The notes beneath the pieces are model-generated. The model ran no database searches. It was not told the DNA's origin and saw only the letters and a list, made by a program, of their open reading frames with translations. This document shows positions 43,413 through 52,364 of a stretch of 64,000 bases of DNA, one piece after another. Both the position numbers and the translations under genes were made by a program. This DNA comes from Pyxidicoccus parkwaysis (lineage in GTDB: Bacteria > Myxococcota > Myxococcia > Myxococcales > Myxococcaceae): NCBI RefSeq assembly GCF_017301735.1, contig NZ_CP071090.1:2346001-2410000 (forward strand). The letters are read 5' to 3'. The number at the start of each line of letters is the position of its first letter. The first letter of the stretch is position 1.

Positions 43413-44405
43413 TCAGGGCGCCGTCACGAAGTCCGCGTACACCGCGGCGTGGTCCGAGCCGCCATAGCCGCTCCGGCCCTCGCGCACGGCCCGGAACGAG
43501 CCGGGCACGTATTCACCGCCGCGCCCGTCCACGCCCCGGGCGAGGTAGAGGTGGTCGATGGCCTGCTGGTCGCCGGAGTACGCGTACGTCCACGTCTCGC
43601 TGTCCGGGCGGTCGCTGGAGACGCGGAGCAACGCGCCGTCCTGCTCCAGTGCATTCAGCGGCGGCGAGCCGGGCACGTCGTTGAGGTCTCCGCCGAGCAC
43701 CACCAGCGCATCGGGGAAGTCCCGCGCCGTGGCGGCGATGATGTCGTGGGCGCCCACCGCCTCGGCGAGCCGGCGGGCCGGGTCGTCGCTCACCTTCGAG
43801 CGGAAGTGCGCGGCGAAGACGATGGTCCGCGCGCCCGGCGTGTCGAGGTGCACCTCCAGCAGCTCGCGCGCGAAGCGCGTCGTCCCTCCGCCGGGCAGGG
43901 GGAGCTCCTGCTCCCGGTGTCCACGCGTGAGGAGGACGGGCCACGTGGAGAGCACGGCCACGTCCACGGAAGCGGGAGCGCCCGTCTCGCCGAGCACCGC
44001 ATGGCGGTACACCGGGAGCCGCGATTGGAGCGCGTCGAGCGAGGCCTGCGTCTCGATTTCGCCGAGCAGCACCACGTCCGCGCCGAGCCGGGAGATGCCC
44101 TGGGCGAGCCGGTCCGCCTGGGTCGCGAAGGCGTCGGGCGTGGGCAGGGCCTCGTAGTCCCCGGCGCCGCACGCGCCCGAGTCGCACACGGTGTCGAACA
44201 GGCGGTGCACGTTGAACGCGGCGATGCGCAGGTGCTCCTCGTCCCCCGCGGGGGCTCCGCAGTCACCGGTGGTGCACGCCTGCTCCGTGCCCGGGGAGTC
44301 GCGGTCCTGGCAGCCGGGCAGGGCGAGGGCGAGCCCCATCCACGCGGCCGCACGGCGGAGGGTGGAGCGGAACGCACGGGGCCTGCCAGCGAGGAGGAGG
44401 GACAT
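43413..44405 (-). CDS. DNase-I-fold (endonuclease/exonuclease/phosphatase) lipoprotein
   Basis: A 330-residue protein from the ATG at 44405. It has an N-terminal lipoprotein signal (WMGLALALPGC) followed by a Cys-containing, acidic linker. The catalytic domain contains LRIAAFNVHRLFDT (Asn), VVLLGEIETQ (Glu, metal), VVLGGDLNDVPGSPP (Asp/Asn) and the C-terminal GGSDHAAVYADF (catalytic Asp-His), so all expected residues are present. It could degrade extracellular DNA or hydrolyse phospho-esters at the cell surface, which would suit a predatory or nutrient-scavenging lifestyle. An ATG at residue 23 is an alternative start but would lose most of the signal peptide. Confidence 0.85.
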   Translation of the reverse strand: MSLLLAGRPRAFRSTLRRAAAWMGLALALPGCQDRDSPGTEQACTTGDCGAPAGDEEHLRIAAFNVHRLFDTVCDSGACGAGDYEALPTPDAFATQADRLAQGISRLGADVVLLGEIETQASLDALQSRLPVYRHAVLGETGAPASVDVAVLSTWPVLLTRGHREQELPLPGGGTTRFARELLEVHLDTPGARTIVFAAHFRSKVSDDPARRLAEAVGAHDIIAATARDFPDALVVLGGDLNDVPGSPPLNALEQDGALLRVSSDRPDSETWTYAYSGDQQAIDHLYLARGVDGRGGEYVPGSFRAVREGRSGYGGSDHAAVYADFVTAP

Positions 44406-44629
44406 GGGGGCGGCGAGCCTATCATCGCCGCGCCGTGGCACCCGGCTTCGCCATGTCCGGCGCGGCGCGGAGACGTTAGGTTCCGGGGAGGGCCCTGGCC
44501 CGCGGGCGCGTTGCGTCCGCGAGGGCATTGCGGCATGAGGAGAGGGAAGGCCTCGGTCGCCTGCCTGCGCGGTGGGCGCTCGGGCGTCGAGGGATGACGC
44601 GAAACGTCGCGACCCGGGAGAACGTGGAC

Positions 44630-44785
44630 ATGCTGGTGGAGATTCTCATCGGTGCGGCGGTGATGACCCTCGTCACGGTGCTCTTCACGGGGCCGGGCAT
44701 GTGGAGCTCGTCGTGGGGCTTCAAGAAGCGCGAGGGCCAGCAGCACTCGCCGCCTCCTTCGAACGACGACGAGGGCAAGAAGTAA
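44630..44785 (+). CDS. Small single-span membrane protein
   Basis: A 51-residue protein from the ATG at 44630 with GGGAG about 10 nt upstream (an ATG at 44594 would add 12 residues). One membrane helix (MLVEILIGAAVMTLVTVLFTG) is followed by a charged, Ser/Pro-rich tail ending NDDEGKK. Nothing indicates a function. It is followed after about 110 nt by the ABC exporter. Confidence 0.5.
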   Translation: MLVEILIGAAVMTLVTVLFTGPGMWSSSWGFKKREGQQHSPPPSNDDEGKK

Positions 44786-44896
44786 CGGAGGCGGCGGCCT
44801 TCGGGCCTTGAGGCGTGGCGCGGGCGCTCGTTATGGTGGCGCCCCCTCGCTGTCCACCCCGGATTCGGCTCCGGGCCTCACCACGGTGCCACCGGA

Positions 44897-46546
44897 ATGA
44901 AGGTCATCTCCCTGTTGATGCGGGCGTCGCGTGGGCACTTCGTGCTCGCGGTGGTGCTCGGTGTTGTCTCTGGAGCCAGCAGCGCCCGGCTCATCGCGCT
45001 CATCAACAAGGTGCTCACCGACGAGGGCCCGTTGCAGCGCGCCACGGTGCTCACCTTCGTGGGCTTCGGGCTCGTGGCGATGGTGGCGCGCACCTTCACG
45101 CAGATGCTGCTGGTCCGGCTGAACAGCGGGACGCTCTACGAGCTGCGCATGCGGCTCAGCCGGCGCATCCTCTCCGCCCCGCTGCGGAGCCTGGAGCAGG
45201 TGGGCAATCCCCGGCTGCTGTCCTCGCTCCAGGAGGACGCCATCGTCGTCAGCCAGGGGCTGGTGCAGCTGCCCTCCCTCGTCATCGACTCGGCGACGAT
45301 TCTCGGCTGCCTGCTCTACCTCGCGTGGCTGTCCGTATACGTCTTCCTGGGCATGGTGGGCGTGCTGGTGCTGGGAATCACCGCGTACATGCTGCTCCAG
45401 CGTCGGGCGCGCGCGCTGCTGTTCAGCGCGAGGCAGAAGGTCAACGCGCTCTTCGGACACTTCGGAGCGCTCACGGGCGGCATCAAGGAATTGAAGCTCC
45501 ACCGCCGCCGGCGCATGGCCTTCCTGGACGAGGCGCTGGAGCCCACCGCGGCCAGCATCCGCACGCTCTTCACGCGCAGCGCGGACATCGGCGCGCTCAG
45601 CCAGGCCTGGGGCTTCCTGCTGATATTCTCGCTCATCGGCCTGCTGCTGTTCGCCTTCCCCGCCTTTGTCGGCGTGGATAGGCGCACACTCGTCGGCTAC
45701 ACGCTGGTGGTGCTGTACCTCCAGCAGCCGCTGGACAGCGTGATGAACCTCTTCCACATGCTGCTGCGCGTGGGCGTGGCGGCGCGGAACATGGAGGAAC
45801 TGGGGCTGTCGATTACGCAGCAGGGCGCGGAGGAGTCCACCGCCGAGGTCGAAGAGCCGCGCTCCTTCCAGCGCCTGGAGTTGGTGGGCGTCACGCACGC
45901 GTACCACCGGGAGAACGAGGACAGCCGCTTCACGCTGGGCCCCATCTCCCTGTCGCTGGAGCCCGGCGAGTGCCTCTTCCTGGTGGGCGGCAACGGCAGC
46001 GGCAAGACAACGCTGGCCAAGCTGCTCACGGGCCTCTACCGGCCGGAGTCGGGCGAGCTTCGCCTGGACGGACAGGTCGTCACCGACGCCGAGCGCAACC
46101 GGTACCGGCAGCACTTCACGACGGTGTTCTCGGACTTCCACCTCTTCGAGCAGCTGCTCGGGCTCGCCTCTCCGGCGCAGCTGGCACGGGCCAGCGAGCT
46201 GCTGCGCCGCCTGCAGCTGGACCGCAAGGTGCGAATCGAGAACGGCAGGCTCTCGACCACGGAGCTGTCGTTGGGACAGCGCAAGCGCCTGGCGCTGCTG
46301 ACGGCGTACCTGGAGGACCGCCCCATCTACGTCTTCGACGAGTGGGCGGCCGACCAGGACCCGACCTTCAAGGACGTCTTCTACAAGGAGCTGCTGCCCG
46401 AGCTGAAGGCGACGGGAAAGGCGCTGGTGGTCATCTCCCACGATGACCGGTACTTCTCGCTGGCGGACCGCGTGGTGCGCCTGGAGTCCGGCCTCGTGGT
46501 GGAGACCACCAGCCCCGCGCTGCTCAGGTCTGGAACAGCTGGATGA
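44897..46546 (+). CDS. Cyclic-peptide-exporter-like ABC transporter (SyrD/PvdE family)
   Basis: A 549-residue half transporter. Six membrane segments span residues 1-300. The nucleotide-binding domain has Walker A GGNGSGKTT, signature LSLGQRKR, Walker B PIYVFDEWAADQDP and the His switch VVISHDD. The signature with LSLGQRKRLALLTAYLEDRPIYVFDEWAADQDPxFKxxFY is characteristic of the SyrD/PvdE/YojI group, which exports pyoverdine precursors, syringomycin and microcins. No NRPS or precursor gene is adjacent in this window, so the cargo is unknown. Its last 23 nt overlap the end of the opposite VOC gene. Confidence 0.85.
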   Translation: MKVISLLMRASRGHFVLAVVLGVVSGASSARLIALINKVLTDEGPLQRATVLTFVGFGLVAMVARTFTQMLLVRLNSGTLYELRMRLSRRILSAPLRSLEQVGNPRLLSSLQEDAIVVSQGLVQLPSLVIDSATILGCLLYLAWLSVYVFLGMVGVLVLGITAYMLLQRRARALLFSARQKVNALFGHFGALTGGIKELKLHRRRRMAFLDEALEPTAASIRTLFTRSADIGALSQAWGFLLIFSLIGLLLFAFPAFVGVDRRTLVGYTLVVLYLQQPLDSVMNLFHMLLRVGVAARNMEELGLSITQQGAEESTAEVEEPRSFQRLELVGVTHAYHRENEDSRFTLGPISLSLEPGECLFLVGGNGSGKTTLAKLLTGLYRPESGELRLDGQVVTDAERNRYRQHFTTVFSDFHLFEQLLGLASPAQLARASELLRRLQLDRKVRIENGRLSTTELSLGQRKRLALLTAYLEDRPIYVFDEWAADQDPTFKDVFYKELLPELKATGKALVVISHDDRYFSLADRVVRLESGLVVETTSPALLRSGTAG

Positions 46547-46913
46547 GGTTGCCGCAGGTGTCCTCGAACACCACGAGGGTGACGGGGCCCTGTTGGGTGG
46601 GCTTGCCGCGGAACACCACGCCGCGCTGAGCGAGCTTCTCGTATTCCTTGTGGATGTCCGAGGACTGGAAGGCCGTGGCGGGGATGCCGTCGTCGAAGAG
46701 GGCCTTCTGGTAGACCTTCGCCGCCGGGTGGGCATTGGGCTCGAGCACGAGCTGGAAGTCCGGTGAGCCCTCGGGGGAGACCACCGTCAGCCACCGGAAC
46801 TCCCCGATGGGGATGTCCACGTGTTTCACGAAGCCGAGGACCTCTGTGTAGAACTTCAGGGCCTTGGCCTGGTCATCCACCAGCAGACTGCTCAACGCGA
46901 CCTTCATCCTCAC
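46524..46913 (-). CDS. VOC (glyoxalase/bleomycin-resistance) family protein
   Basis: A 129-residue protein with two beta-alpha-beta-beta-beta units: LVDDQAKALKFYTEVLGFVKHVDIP in the first, then FQSSDIHKEYEKLAQRGVVFRG and VVFEDTCGNLIQLFQ in the second, where the final Glu of related proteins is replaced by Gln (LIQLFQ). Metal-ligand conservation is partial, so it may bind rather than transform. The promoter contains two copies of a TCAACCGAnTGGTT element, a likely repressor site. It tail-overlaps the ABC transporter by 23 nt. Confidence 0.85.
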   Translation of the reverse strand: MRMKVALSSLLVDDQAKALKFYTEVLGFVKHVDIPIGEFRWLTVVSPEGSPDFQLVLEPNAHPAAKVYQKALFDDGIPATAFQSSDIHKEYEKLAQRGVVFRGKPTQQGPVTLVVFEDTCGNLIQLFQT

Positions 46914-46937
46914 CTCGGGTGACTGCGTGGGGAATCC

Positions 46938-46993
46938 TCAACCGACTGGTTGAAGATAGGCGCGGTGCTCGCGATGGTCAACCGAATGGTTTT
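46938..46993. promoter_or_regulatory. Repeated palindromic operator upstream of the VOC gene
   Basis: TCAACCGACTGGTTGA (46938-46953) has 6-bp inverted arms TCAACC/GGTTGA. A second copy, TCAACCGAATGGTTTT (46978-46993), lies exactly 40 nt away, about four helical turns. The core resembles the TCAACC-N4-GGTTGA operators known next to VOC and SRPBCC genes governed by ArsR-type repressors. No such regulator gene is adjacent. Confidence 0.55.
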
Positions 46994-47015
46994 CCATGCG
47001 CGGAGCGGTGTGGCG

Positions 47016-49178
47016 CTAATCCACGAGGAGGCGTTTCACGGGAGCGGGGTCCACGGCCACCATCAGCGGACGGGTGAAGTTGCTGAAGGACACCAGGGCC
47101 TGGCCTGGAGCGAGCCGTGAGACGCGGTTCCACAGGCTCTCGTCGATGCTGCCCACGGTGCGTTGCATGCGCGAGATGACGGAGCTGTCGGTGATTTTGT
47201 GGATGATGAAGTTGTTGAGCAGGCCGAGCACCTCGTTGGGGAGGTGCTGCGGGAGCTGCGTCACGAACACGAGCCCGAGCCACCGCTTGCGGCCGCGCTT
47301 GGCGATGCGGGCCACCTGCTCGAAGAGGACGGGCATCTGGGAGATGCGGTTGGCGGAGAGGAACTCGTGCGCCTCCTCGATGATGATGAGTACCGGAGTG
47401 ACGGCCTGCTCGTTGTCATTCGCCTTCTGGTAGCGCGCTTCCTGCGTCTCCTGCAGCCCGCGGAGGATGTCGGCGATAACCATGTTGTTGAGCTGGGGCG
47501 AATCCGTGTCGGACAGGTCGATGACGGAGACGCGCCCGGGCGCGAGCATGGAGCTGTAGGCCACGCCGGGCACCCGCCCCACGTCGAAGATGTTGAGACG
47601 GCGCAGCCGGTGGAGCTTGCTGGCCAGGGCCTTCCAGCTCACCTCCAGCCGGCTGCTCTGCTGCATCACCCGCCCCATCACCATGCCGGGGTTGCTCTTG
47701 AACTCGCTGTAGAGCACGGGACCCTTCGGAGGCAGTTCGGGGGCTTGCGGCTCGTCGGGGTCCAGCCCTTCGAGGATGGAGCTCTGCTGCCGGCTCCGCG
47801 AGCGCGGGCGGCTCCGGGTCTCAGACCTGCCCTCGTCACTGAGGCTGTAGATGTAGGCATTCACCACGTCCAGCACGTGCTGGATGGTCATCCGGGGATA
47901 GCCGGTGGTGAGCTCGTCCACGTCGAGCGCCTGCTGCGCCTCCTCCGGCGTCTTCGGGAAGATGTTGAAGTCTTCCAGCAGCAGCTTGGTGACGTCGTAC
48001 GCCTTGAGGAACCGCTCCTGCTGCGCGTCCGACATGTCCAGGATTTCGGCCAGCGCGTAGGGCGAGAGGCTGGAGAAGTTGAGCGCGAAGGGGTGCAGGT
48101 TCCGGTGACGCGGGTTGCGGCTGGCGCGTCCGGTGAGATGGTGGATGTGCAAGTCCCTCACGCCCTGCGGCCGCTGCCCGCGGCGCTTGAGCGCTTCGAG
48201 CATGGCCGCGTGGTCCGTGGGCTGGTCCACGTGCGTGTACTCGCCCTCCACGTCGAAGACGATGGTGGCGATGCCCGCAGCCTGGGCACGGTGGATGAGG
48301 GTGGCGACGGTGGTGGACTTGCCGCCGCCCGTCGTTCCGATGATGCCGGTGTGGCGGGGGAGGATGGCCTTGTCCCGGGCGTTGAGGCGGGCCTCCATGT
48401 TCTCGTAGCCCACGACGACACCGAGGCTCAGGTCCCCACCCACGCCGAGCACGCGGCGGCTCTCCTCTTCATCCAGCACGAAGACGGGGCTCTGCGGCTG
48501 CGGCCGGAAGCGGGGAGGCTTCAACGTCCCCTCGACCTCCTCGCCCAGGAGCTCCACCTCCGCGCGGCCGTGGTAGTCGAACGTGTACGAGAGCTTCTTG
48601 CCCTGCGTCACCACGCCAACGGCCATCGTGGAGTTGGCGGGAACGGCGTTGGGCTCCGCGAACGGACCGCGCACCACGACGCCGAGGTACGCGCGGCCGT
48701 CCTCGCGAGACTTCACCCGCACCAGCGTCTGCGAAGCGAGCAGGTGCAAATCATCTCGCGTCATCAGGACGGTGATGAGGTTGTCCTGGCTGGAGGTGGT
48801 GTCGAAGTGGGTGAAGCCCACTGCCTTCTCCAAATCGGGGCCGAGCTGGCGTGACACCTTCACCTCGTTCCGCAGCGCGTCCATGGCGGCCTGCGCCTGG
48901 GGCGGGTTGGGGCGGACGACGTCCTCGCGGCCGCTGGGAGCCACCAGGGGCGGCGACGTCTTCGCGCCGTTGGACTGGGGCGCACCCGCGGGGCGCGAGT
49001 CATCCCCGAGCGGAGGCGTCTCCGCCTGCGGAGGCTGCGCGAGCCTGTTGCCGACCGTGGGCGCCGCCGGGCGCTGCGCGTCCCCGCGCGAGCCATTCAC
49101 CACGTGGAACGGATGCGTCCTGTTGCCGTTCAGCCCGTTCGTCCCTGGCGGCCTCGGTCCCTTGTCATCTCCGGCCAT
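47016..49178 (-). CDS. HerA-like hexameric DNA-translocase ATPase
   Basis: A 720-residue protein with ATG at 49178 and GGAGG upstream. A Pro/Asn-rich N-terminal 90 residues leads to a HAS-barrel-like domain. The RecA core has Walker A GTTGGGKSTT (near residue 283), a following IVFDVEGEYTHV, and Walker B VLIIIEEAHEFL (near 593). A late GLVFVTQLPQHLPNEVLGLLNNFIIHKI matches the HerA/FtsK sensor region. HerA translocases pump DNA and work with the NurA nuclease in end resection, and bacterial HerA proteins paired with nucleases act in anti-phage defence. It lies 16 nt after a NurA-like gene and is the last gene of the operon. Confidence 0.85.
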   Translation of the reverse strand: MAGDDKGPRPPGTNGLNGNRTHPFHVVNGSRGDAQRPAAPTVGNRLAQPPQAETPPLGDDSRPAGAPQSNGAKTSPPLVAPSGREDVVRPNPPQAQAAMDALRNEVKVSRQLGPDLEKAVGFTHFDTTSSQDNLITVLMTRDDLHLLASQTLVRVKSREDGRAYLGVVVRGPFAEPNAVPANSTMAVGVVTQGKKLSYTFDYHGRAEVELLGEEVEGTLKPPRFRPQPQSPVFVLDEEESRRVLGVGGDLSLGVVVGYENMEARLNARDKAILPRHTGIIGTTGGGKSTTVATLIHRAQAAGIATIVFDVEGEYTHVDQPTDHAAMLEALKRRGQRPQGVRDLHIHHLTGRASRNPRHRNLHPFALNFSSLSPYALAEILDMSDAQQERFLKAYDVTKLLLEDFNIFPKTPEEAQQALDVDELTTGYPRMTIQHVLDVVNAYIYSLSDEGRSETRSRPRSRSRQQSSILEGLDPDEPQAPELPPKGPVLYSEFKSNPGMVMGRVMQQSSRLEVSWKALASKLHRLRRLNIFDVGRVPGVAYSSMLAPGRVSVIDLSDTDSPQLNNMVIADILRGLQETQEARYQKANDNEQAVTPVLIIIEEAHEFLSANRISQMPVLFEQVARIAKRGRKRWLGLVFVTQLPQHLPNEVLGLLNNFIIHKITDSSVISRMQRTVGSIDESLWNRVSRLAPGQALVSFSNFTRPLMVAVDPAPVKRLLVD

Positions 49179-49194
49179 CTTTCACCCTCCCCGG

Positions 49195-50379
49195 TTAGCG
49201 GCGCGGCCCGCGCTCGCTGAAGTATTGGAAGTTCGCGCCCGCGTGGGCGTAGGCGTCCTGGATGAGGCCCTGGAAGCCGTCCTCTCCGAAGGCGGCGCGG
49301 CAGGACATGTCCGCGACGTCGAGGAGCATGGGAAAGCCCCGCTCCTGTCGAAGCACGCTGTCAGCCATGGCCACGCGGACCGCCTCGTGGACGAGCTCGC
49401 GGTGCGCGTAGAACATGCGGGGAAGGGAGTGGTCCGACACGCGGAACAGCCCCTTCACGACCTGGGGGCAGGACTTCCTGACGAAGTCCCGCGCGAGGGC
49501 CTTGCTCCGGTCTCCATACTGCCAGCCGTCGACGACGTGCTTCCCGTCGTTCTCCAGCGTCTCCAGCAGGACGAACTCGCCCGCGTCGAGCGCGAGGCCC
49601 ATGGTGAGGAAGCCCCGGTCCTGCAGCGTGTTGGAGACGAAGACGAACTTCTTGTGCTCGTTGATGATTTTGTTGAGCACGTCGATGGATTTCTCCAGGA
49701 GGCTCATGTAGCCGGAGCCGGTGAGCAGCTCATGGGAGCAGGGGTTGTTCATGCCCATGCGCCACTCGGCCGAGGACTTGTTCAGCAGCGCGGCCCGCTC
49801 GCCGTAGGCGCGGATGCCACGGCGGGCCAGGCGGGACTGTGAGTCATGCCGGTCCTTGAAGCGGTTCTGCCGCATGTCGATGTAGTCCATCGCCTCTTTC
49901 AGGCCGTCTCCGCTGCGCTGGGCCACCTCCTTGCGGTAGAGGCGCTGTGAGAAGGCACCGGACGTGCCGCCGTAGCCGACGACGGCCACCCCAATCTGGG
50001 AGATGCCGATGGGGATGCTGTCGTGAGACACGGACGAGCTGGCCACGGCGTCGACGCGGCCCTGGAAGAGCAGCCGCTCGTGGACGAGGTTCAGCTCCTC
50101 GGGAGTGACGTGATAGACGCCGGCCTCGGGGAAGGTACGGCTGCGCCCCGGGAGCCGAGGAAACAGCTCACTGCGGACGAGCCCCCGCAGCCGGTCCTCC
50201 TTCGTCACCGCGCTGGCAATCTCCCGGCGGAAGCGCGCCATCACCCGGTCCAGGTCGAGTCCCGTGGACCACCGGTTGAGATCGAGCGTCTCGGCCAGCT
50301 TCTCGCCGAAGGCCACTTCGTACTCGTCGTCTCCGAACAGCTCCTCTTCGCCGTCGTCCGGCGGAACGCCTCCCGACAT
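49195..50379 (-). CDS. NurA-like nuclease, partner of the HerA ATPase
   Basis: A 394-residue protein (ATG at 50379 with GGAGGG upstream; a GTG at 50385 overlapping the previous stop is less likely). The acidic N-terminus (DDGEEELFGDDEYEV) precedes a NurA-like core: LFQGRVDAVASSSVSHDSIPIGISQIGVAVVGYGG, where the D and following S line up with the NurA catalytic DG region. The late GFPMLLDVADMSCRAAFGEDGFQGLIQDAYAHAG resembles the NurA C-terminus. NurA is a 5'-3' DNA exonuclease that docks on HerA. Identification depends on motif plus position; the catalytic pair D-to-A-tolerant positions should be aligned. Confidence 0.7.
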   Translation of the reverse strand: MSGGVPPDDGEEELFGDDEYEVAFGEKLAETLDLNRWSTGLDLDRVMARFRREIASAVTKEDRLRGLVRSELFPRLPGRSRTFPEAGVYHVTPEELNLVHERLLFQGRVDAVASSSVSHDSIPIGISQIGVAVVGYGGTSGAFSQRLYRKEVAQRSGDGLKEAMDYIDMRQNRFKDRHDSQSRLARRGIRAYGERAALLNKSSAEWRMGMNNPCSHELLTGSGYMSLLEKSIDVLNKIINEHKKFVFVSNTLQDRGFLTMGLALDAGEFVLLETLENDGKHVVDGWQYGDRSKALARDFVRKSCPQVVKGLFRVSDHSLPRMFYAHRELVHEAVRVAMADSVLRQERGFPMLLDVADMSCRAAFGEDGFQGLIQDAYAHAGANFQYFSERGPRR

Positions 50380-50381
50380 GG

Positions 50382-51107
50382 TCACCCTCCGTCGAATCCA
50401 AAAAAGTCCTGACTGGAGAAACGCGGCTTGCGCAGGCGGCGGCGCAGCGAAGCGACGTAGGCCCTGGCCACGTGAACCGGCAGGCCGAAACGGAGCAGCA
50501 CGCGCTCGGCGGCCGCCGTCTCGGACGCGCCTTCGAGCAGCGGACGCGCGAGCGCCGCCGGAGCCAGCAACTCCAGCGCGAGCTGGTCCGCGCGCCGCTC
50601 CGACTCGACCACGGCGCCGTGGGTGTAGTGGCCGGACTCGCTGCGGCGGATGAGGTTCGAGGGCTTCAGCGACACACGCTCGAAGAGCGCGGTCATCGAC
50701 TCCTCGGGAGTCGGCCCACGCTTCCCGTCGAGCACCTCGAGGATGGACTGCCCGAACACCTCCATGGCCCGGCGGCGCGGAAGCAAGTGGTCGAGCACGA
50801 AGTGTGAGGCTTCATGAGCCAGGGTGAAGCGCTGCTCGGCGGGGTCTTCTGCACTGTCGTGAAAGAGGATGCCCACTTTGCCAATCCACACCATGCAACC
50901 GTGCACGGTCTCGGGAAACGCGCTGGCCTGACAGGGGTATTTCCGCTGCACGAGCCATTGGCTCATGCTGTCGGGGGTGGGGTGTGGCTGCGGCACGATG
51001 GTGATGCGCAGCCGCAGCAGGATGTCTTCGGCGATTTTCCTGGGGAAGCTCGGAGGCTCCCTCGAGCCGAATACCGAAACAGCCTCCTCCAGCCAGGGTG
51101 CGGTCAT
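50382..51107 (-). CDS. ImmA/IrrE-type zinc metallopeptidase
   Basis: A 241-residue protein from the ATG at 51107, which overlaps the previous stop by 4 nt. The zinc-binding HExxH motif is in FTLAHEASHFVLDHLLP (HEASH), with a later E in SERRADQLALELLAP as the third ligand. ImmA cleaves the ImmR repressor of a mobile element, and IrrE cleaves DdrO to release the DNA-damage response. Such peptidases often sit beside a repressor they cut and switch on stress or defence genes. Here the neighbouring small regulator is a candidate target. The gene ends 3 nt before the NurA start. Confidence 0.85.
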   Translation of the reverse strand: MTAPWLEEAVSVFGSREPPSFPRKIAEDILLRLRITIVPQPHPTPDSMSQWLVQRKYPCQASAFPETVHGCMVWIGKVGILFHDSAEDPAEQRFTLAHEASHFVLDHLLPRRRAMEVFGQSILEVLDGKRGPTPEESMTALFERVSLKPSNLIRRSESGHYTHGAVVESERRADQLALELLAPAALARPLLEGASETAAAERVLLRFGLPVHVARAYVASLRRRLRKPRFSSQDFFGFDGG

Positions 51108-51496
51108 GAGGCCGTCTCGCCGTCCTTGGCGCGGTCTCTCGCCGCCACCCGCATCGAGGTGCCTGCTTCCGGTTCGCCCTCTTCGGGTGTTCCCACGGGA
51201 GCTTCCGCGGCGAGGGCTTCGATGACCTCGACCCGCCGGAGCACCTGGACGAGCGGCAGCAGGGCCACCTCGAAGCGCGTGGCGATGGCGGTGACCTGCT
51301 CCTCGAAGCGCGACTCCCCGGGGCGGCGGCACAGGGCCATCCGGTGCAACACGTCGTGCGAGCAGCCCAACTCCTTCGCGAGGTCCTCCTCGGAGCGGCC
51401 TTCGGACTGCCGGTACTGCTCGAAGACATGCCCCATCATTCCGGGCTCGGACTGGCTTCGCCGGGCGGCCCTTGCCAGCCATTCAGGCGTCGACAT
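51104..51496 (-). CDS. Small putative helix-turn-helix regulator, copy 1
   Basis: A 130-residue protein. It has an N-terminal MSTPEWLARAARRSQSEP, a HTH-like stretch SEEDLAKELGCSHDVLHRMALCRRP (about residues 33-57) and a conserved AIATRFEVALLPLVQVLRRVEVIEAL block (about 69-94), then an acidic tail. A paralogue lies at 52365. The helical, Arg-rich character suggests DNA binding. Overlap of 14 nt with the sigma-like gene and 4 nt with the peptidase gene shows tight coupling. It may be the protein cleaved by the adjacent ImmA/IrrE-type peptidase; that is inference. Confidence 0.7.
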   Translation of the reverse strand: MSTPEWLARAARRSQSEPGMMGHVFEQYRQSEGRSEEDLAKELGCSHDVLHRMALCRRPGESRFEEQVTAIATRFEVALLPLVQVLRRVEVIEALAAEAPVGTPEEGEPEAGTSMRVAARDRAKDGETAS

Positions 51497-52088
51497 CGGC
51501 CAACTCCTCCCCGGTTCGAGCGAGGCTCTTCTTCAATCGGTCCCAGTGTCGCTTCACCGCCTGCCGGAGCTCCGCCTCGGGCATCGGAGGCAGGTCCAGG
51601 GCCTTGCCTACGACATGGGTGGCTCCCTCGCCCTCCAGCAAGAGCTCGAGCAGGGTGAAGTCCTTCTGGGTGAGCTTGTCTTTCCTGAGGACTTCCATGA
51701 CCTGCTGAGCCAGTACGGCCGTCTCCATGACATCCTTCGGAGACGGTGCCCTGACTTCGACGAGCTTCATGTACTTCTCTTCCCTGCGCGCGCGGGCCTC
51801 GCGGGAGCGCTTTCGGTCCGACAGCTTGTTCTTGGCCGCACCGATGAGGTAATCGCGCAGGCGCCCTTTGCCAGGAATGAACCGCTGGGGGGCGTTCACA
51901 TACGCGAGGATGACGTCGACGATGGAGTCATAGGCCTCATCGCGCTGGAGGCCTGTCATCCCGTTACCGCCGAGCGCTTCGAGAATGGGGTCCACGAAGG
52001 CCTCGAAGACCTCTTCAGAGGCCACCACGTCATCGTTCAAGAGACGCTCGTGCCACGCCTCCTCCTCGGACTGTGATGGAAAGTTCAT
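51483..52088 (-). CDS. Sigma-70-family (ECF-like) protein
   Basis: A 201-residue protein from the ATG at 52088 with GAGG upstream. The region VFEAFVDPILEALGG through DEAYDSIVDVILAYV and then GRLRDYLIGAAKNKLSDRKRSREARAR (residues 20-110) follows the sigma region-2 pattern of ECF proteins, and LTLLELLLEGEGATHVVGKAL to the end could be region 4, though the helix-turn-helix is weak. It may direct RNA polymerase to the operon itself or to unlinked defence genes. First gene of the coupled operon. Confidence 0.65.
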   Translation of the reverse strand: MNFPSQSEEEAWHERLLNDDVVASEEVFEAFVDPILEALGGNGMTGLQRDEAYDSIVDVILAYVNAPQRFIPGKGRLRDYLIGAAKNKLSDRKRSREARARREEKYMKLVEVRAPSPKDVMETAVLAQQVMEVLRKDKLTQKDFTLLELLLEGEGATHVVGKALDLPPMPEAELRQAVKRHWDRLKKSLARTGEELADVDA

Positions 52089-52208
52089 CCCCACACCTCG
52101 ACGGGAAACTCCAGCCCGCACCAGGTTCGTCTCATCTCACCTGCTCCTTCGGTACCAACCCACGGAGTTCGACGCAGGGCCCCGTGTAAAATCATGCAGG
52201 AGGTTGAT

Positions 52209-52251
52209 CTCTTGCGTCCAGCCTGTCCCTACCTCGCAAGAGGTATGTCAA
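52209..52251 (-). promoter_or_regulatory. Candidate promoter/operator before the sigma-like gene
   Basis: Read on the minus strand, TTGACA (52251-52246) matches the -35 consensus and an inverted repeat (CTCTTGCG 52209-52216 with CGCAAGAG 52235-52242) lies just downstream. The -10 element is not clear. The repeat could bind one of the two small regulators or the sigma-like protein. Confidence 0.35.
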
Positions 52252-52364
52252 TTCCGCCTCACACTGGGTTGGGAATGATCCCCCTCCTGTCTTCAATGAG
52301 AGGACAGTCCACCTCCCGGGAGACGCAGGACGCTGTCTGACAGGACACACTCCCAACGGCCGTG

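Noticed and set aside
44528..44629. N-terminal extension of the small membrane protein
   Set aside because: Runs opposite the lipoprotein start region and is Arg-rich without structure; the ATG at 44630 with GGGAG fits better.
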